From Pararhodobacter aggregans (GTDB lineage: Bacteria > Pseudomonadota > Alphaproteobacteria > Rhodobacterales > Rhodobacteraceae): a stretch of DNA of 64,000 nucleotides. Below, piece after piece: positions 61,647 to 64,000 of the stretch. The stretch lies in NCBI RefSeq assembly GCF_003075525.1, contig NZ_QDDR01000009.1, positions 1-64,000 on the forward strand. The letters are read 5' to 3'. Positions within the stretch are counted from its first letter, which is position 1; every line of letters starts with the position of its first letter. The notes under the pieces were generated by a model, which was given only the letters and a program-made list of their open reading frames with translations, did not search any database and was not told where the DNA came from. Both the position numbers and the translations under genes were made by a program.

Positions 61647-62118
61647 CGATCCGCCAGCCGCCCCCCTCCCACAGCAGCGTTACCGGGCCGCCCTCCGCCT
61701 GAGCGTCAATCCGGCCCTCGCGAAGCTGCCCGTCGAGGCCGACCAGCAGATCGCCCCCCTCCAGCGCCAGCAGGCCCGGCCCTGCCCCCAGCCAGTCGAG
61801 CGCCAGGCTGCCGCTCAGCGCGCCGATCCTGACTGCCGCGCCCTCGGGCTCGGCCCGGGCGGTCGCCTGCCAGTCAGGGCCGCTCAGGCTGAGGTCGAAC
61901 CCGTCCCAGCCCGCCAGCCGCCAGTCGAAGGCCGCGCCCGCCAGATCCCCCTGCCCCTGCGTGAAGCCGCTGTCATCCTCCAGCCCCGCGACCCAGCCGG
62001 GCAGCGCCCAGCCGGTCCGCTCGCTGACCATCCGCAGATGACCCAGCGTGCCCCCGAACACCAGCGCCAGACAGAGACCCAGCCAGAGACCGAGAAAGAC
62101 GGCGAAAGCGCGGATCAT
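61636..62118 (-). CDS. gspN: Type II secretion system protein GspN-like
   Basis: A 160-residue protein with one N-terminal transmembrane helix (MIRAFAVFLGLWLGLCLALVFGG) and a soluble beta-rich domain (GDLAGAAFDWRLAGWDGFDLSLSGPDWQATA...GGDLLVGLDGQLREGRIDAQAEGG), which fits GspN, though shorter than the enterobacterial proteins. It is coupled to gspM by ATGA and overlaps the 3' end of gspF by 11 nt on the opposite strand. The assignment leans on position as well as sequence. Confidence 0.75.
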   Translation of the reverse strand: MIRAFAVFLGLWLGLCLALVFGGTLGHLRMVSERTGWALPGWVAGLEDDSGFTQGQGDLAGAAFDWRLAGWDGFDLSLSGPDWQATARAEPEGAAVRIGALSGSLALDWLGAGPGLLALEGGDLLVGLDGQLREGRIDAQAEGGPVTLLWEGGGWRIASR

Positions 62119-62612
62119 CGCAGCGGCTCCAGTTGCAACTCGGCGTCCACAACACCCGGCGCGCTGCGCTCGATCATCAGGGCCGCCACCCCGTAGCCCG
62201 CAGCGCCGATGCCGTCGATCCAGGGCATCAGATCGGCGAAGGCGACCGATTGCAGGCTCAGTGCCACCCGCCCGTTCGGGGCATTGGCGAGCAGCGTCAC
62301 CGCAGGCCGCAACCCCGCCGCGATGAGCCGCGCCTCGATCCCGCCCAGCCCCACAGGGACGACGCGCCCGGCGTCGGACGGGGCCGCGCGGGGGTCGGGC
62401 AGCGCCGCGATCTCGGCCTGACGGGCGCTGTACCAGGCCTGCGTGGCCCGCGCCGCAGCCAGATCGGCACCGGCGGCGGCGCGCGACTCGAGCAGCGGCA
62501 GCGCCAGCAGCACCACGAAGGCAAGCGGCAGCGCCCCAAGGAGCAGCAGCGCCAGCAGCAGCCTTTCGCGCGGGCTGCGGCGGGCGAGCTGGCGGGCAAG
62601 CGTTGCGATCAT
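62115..62612 (-). CDS. gspM: Type II secretion system protein GspM
   Basis: A 165-residue inner-membrane protein with an N-terminal helix (LLLALLLLGALPLAFVVLLALPLL) after a basic cytoplasmic stretch, and a periplasmic ferredoxin-like domain (RVALSLQSVAFADLMPWIDGI). GspM partners GspL. It is coupled both to gspL and to gspN by ATGA overlaps. Sequence conservation in this family is low, so order supports the call. Confidence 0.83.
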   Translation of the reverse strand: MIATLARQLARRSPRERLLLALLLLGALPLAFVVLLALPLLESRAAAGADLAAARATQAWYSARQAEIAALPDPRAAPSDAGRVVPVGLGGIEARLIAAGLRPAVTLLANAPNGRVALSLQSVAFADLMPWIDGIGAAGYGVAALMIERSAPGVVDAELQLEPLR

Positions 62613-63769
62613 GGCTGCGCCTCCAGCGTCAGCGTGGCGCCGACGCCGCCGTCGGGGTCGATGGCCGAACGGCTGGTGCGCGCGGCCAGACCCACCGCGC
62701 CCAGCGACGCCACCAACGCGTCGAGCGCCTGGAAATCGGCGAGCTTCACCTCGACCGAAAGCCCGTCGGCACCCAGCGTGACCGCCTGCACGTCAGCCCC
62801 GCTCAGCAGCGGCGAGGCCTGCCGCAACAGGTCCAGCGGTCCCAGGGCGGCGACCTCAGGCTGGGCGGCGGCGCGGCGGCGCTCGATCTCGCGCATGACC
62901 TGCACCTCGAGGTCCAGAATGGGGCCCGAAGGCAGCAGGTCCCGACGCACCGCCGCCAGCGTCTCTGCCTGCACCGAGGCCGCCTGCGTCCGGTCGCGGG
63001 CGATCCCCAGACCCTGCGCCCCGGCCCAGCCCAGCGCCCCCAGCACGATCAGCAGCACCGGCCAGACCAGCCGCCGGATCCGGGCCTCGACCCCCTCGGC
63101 ATCGGCGCGGGGATCGCGGGCGAAATCGACCGCAGCCTCGCCCAGCGCCATGACACCGGGGGTCAGCGCAGCCGGCAGGTCCCCGGCCTGCGAGACCAGA
63201 CTCACCCCCTCGAAAAGCCCGGCAAAGGCCGAGGCCGTCTCGCCGGTCAGCAGGACCGCGCGGGGCGGCGCGCTGCCGGCCCGGGCCTCGGCCAGCGCAA
63301 GCGTCAGCATCCGCACCGCCAGCGCGTGTTCGGCGGCGAAGCCATCGGCCGGTCCCAGCCGCGCCACCACCCCGTCGCGATCCGCCTCGATCACCCAGAG
63401 GCCGGGTGCCGTGGGCAGGGCCAGGTAATCCGGCACCAGCCCCCGGCAGCGCGCCGCCGCCGGGCCCAGCGCACCGCGCCAGCGCAGCACCTGCATCCTC
63501 TCGGCGACGGCGACGCGGAACCAATCCTCGGCCCCGTCCAGCCGCGCGGGGCGCACGTCCAGTCCCGGCCCCATCCGGTCCAGAGCTTGCCGCCGCGCCA
63601 CATCCTCGCGCGCGACGCCTTTCAGCGCTGCGGGCAGGCTCAGCGCGATAAGCGGCGCCTCGGCCCCCGGGACCAGCGCGACGAAGGGACCGGCGGGCGG
63701 CGACCCGTCGCCGATCCGCCAGGTCGCAGGCGCGGGCGCGCGTCGGCGGGCAGAGACGGAGTCACGCAT
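62609..63769 (-). CDS. gspL: Type II secretion system protein GspL
   Basis: A 386-residue assembly protein with an N-terminal actin-like cytoplasmic domain (about residues 15-220), a transmembrane helix (RRLVWPVLLIVLGALGWAGAQGLG, near 235-258) and a periplasmic ferredoxin-like domain ending IDPDGGVGATLTLEAQP. It recruits GspE to the membrane. The ATG at 63769 follows the gspK stop closely; an in-frame TTG two codons earlier is also possible. Confidence 0.86.
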   Translation of the reverse strand: MRDSVSARRRAPAPATWRIGDGSPPAGPFVALVPGAEAPLIALSLPAALKGVAREDVARRQALDRMGPGLDVRPARLDGAEDWFRVAVAERMQVLRWRGALGPAAARCRGLVPDYLALPTAPGLWVIEADRDGVVARLGPADGFAAEHALAVRMLTLALAEARAGSAPPRAVLLTGETASAFAGLFEGVSLVSQAGDLPAALTPGVMALGEAAVDFARDPRADAEGVEARIRRLVWPVLLIVLGALGWAGAQGLGIARDRTQAASVQAETLAAVRRDLLPSGPILDLEVQVMREIERRRAAAQPEVAALGPLDLLRQASPLLSGADVQAVTLGADGLSVEVKLADFQALDALVASLGAVGLAARTSRSAIDPDGGVGATLTLEAQP

Positions 63770-63771
63770 TC

Positions 63772-64000
63772 TCAAGGCCTTGGCACAGACATTATCACGG
63801 CGCTGCGGCCCTCGGCCCCGCCCGTGTCCACCACAACAGACCGGCGCAGCACCAAGGTGTCAAGTCGCGCCTCGACCTCCAGCACGAAGCGCCGCGACGC
63901 AGCGCCCAGGCGCAGCGCCTCCAATGCCGTGGCGGCGGGCTCTCCCAGCCGCTGGCGCAGCCAGACCGCCAGAACCTCGGGGCTCGGGACCGGCTCGCTC
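63772..64000 (-). CDS. gspK: Type II secretion system minor pseudopilin GspK, 3' end only
   Basis: Only the last 75 codons are in the window, ending with TGA at 63774-63772. Readable segments include SPEVLAVWLRQRLGEPAATALEAL and RFVLEVEARLDTLVLRRSVVV, matching the C-terminus of GspK, the tip pseudopilin. The reading frame runs off the right end. By order, gspG-gspJ probably lie beyond. Confidence 0.8.
   Translation of the reverse strand, partial: SEPVPSPEVLAVWLRQRLGEPAATALEALRLGAASRRFVLEVEARLDTLVLRRSVVVDTGGAEGRSAVIMSVPRP

Overview
This 64 kb window is a GC-rich bacterial chromosome segment. The order secE-nusG-rplKA-rplJL-rpoBC and rpsLG-fusA-tuf, the fdsGBACD-type formate dehydrogenase, the OpgG/OpgH/OpgC set and overall protein similarity all point to an alphaproteobacterium of the Rhodobacteraceae (Rhodobacter/Paracoccus/Rhodovulum relatives). 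The genus cannot be fixed from sequence alone. I see no phage, insertion sequence or CRISPR array.

Layout. 1-3192 (minus): 5' end of tuf, then fusA, rpsG and rpsL with a near-consensus promoter at 3426-3454. 3547-5239: a rhamnosyltransferase-like gene and an EamA transporter separate rpsL from rpoC. 5541-17936 (minus): tRNA-Trp, secE, nusG, rplK, rplA, an L10 leader, rplJ, rplL, rpoB and rpoC, ending in a strong terminator. 17937-19060: a gap with no convincing gene, holding two inverted copies of a structured repeat. 19115-22069: divergent dapA and a soluble lytic transglycosylase. 22100-23830: an unfamiliar 576-residue protein with an N-terminal cold-shock domain and a cysteine-rich C-terminus, followed by tRNA-Ser(GCU).

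24307-33817 is a two-armed aromatic-catabolism locus. A Rieske dioxygenase (alpha, beta), enoyl-CoA hydratase-like protein, SDR dehydrogenase and 2Fe-2S ferredoxin lie on the minus strand. A five-gene LIV-type ABC importer and a type I extradiol dioxygenase lie on the plus strand. The ring would be dihydroxylated, rearomatised and cleaved after import; the substrate is unknown and no reductase is present. 33822-37065 is a compact operon with an FAD-dependent lactone-oxidase-like protein and three unknown membrane or anchored proteins. 37155-42000 is opgG-[small ORF]-opgH-opgC for periplasmic glucans, in which the OpgH N-terminus appears split off into its own reading frame. 42280-46957 holds acetoacetyl-CoA synthetase, a Bcr/CflA exporter and an aminotransferase.

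47072-54334 is a LysR regulator followed by fdsG-fdsB-[DUF4287-like]-[34-aa ORF]-fdsA-fdhD-fdsD, an NAD-linked molybdenum formate dehydrogenase with its sulfurtransferase and a small accessory subunit. 54369-55399 encodes two tandem, distantly related secreted proteins. 55608-64000 is a type II secretion locus: gspCDEF (plus) converges on gspN-M-L-K (minus), with a TPR lipoprotein gene divergent from gspC.

The most unusual signals are: (1) a 28-bp palindrome present in two core-operon intercistronic gaps and also inserted in frame inside fdhD; (2) a three-copy element consisting of a fixed TTCTGCAAATATCC core plus a hairpin whose stem varies with base pairing kept; (3) the cold-shock/cysteine-rich protein; (4) the split opgH; (5) tiny coupled ORFs inside the fds operon; (6) the secreted paralog pair beside the type II secretion genes.
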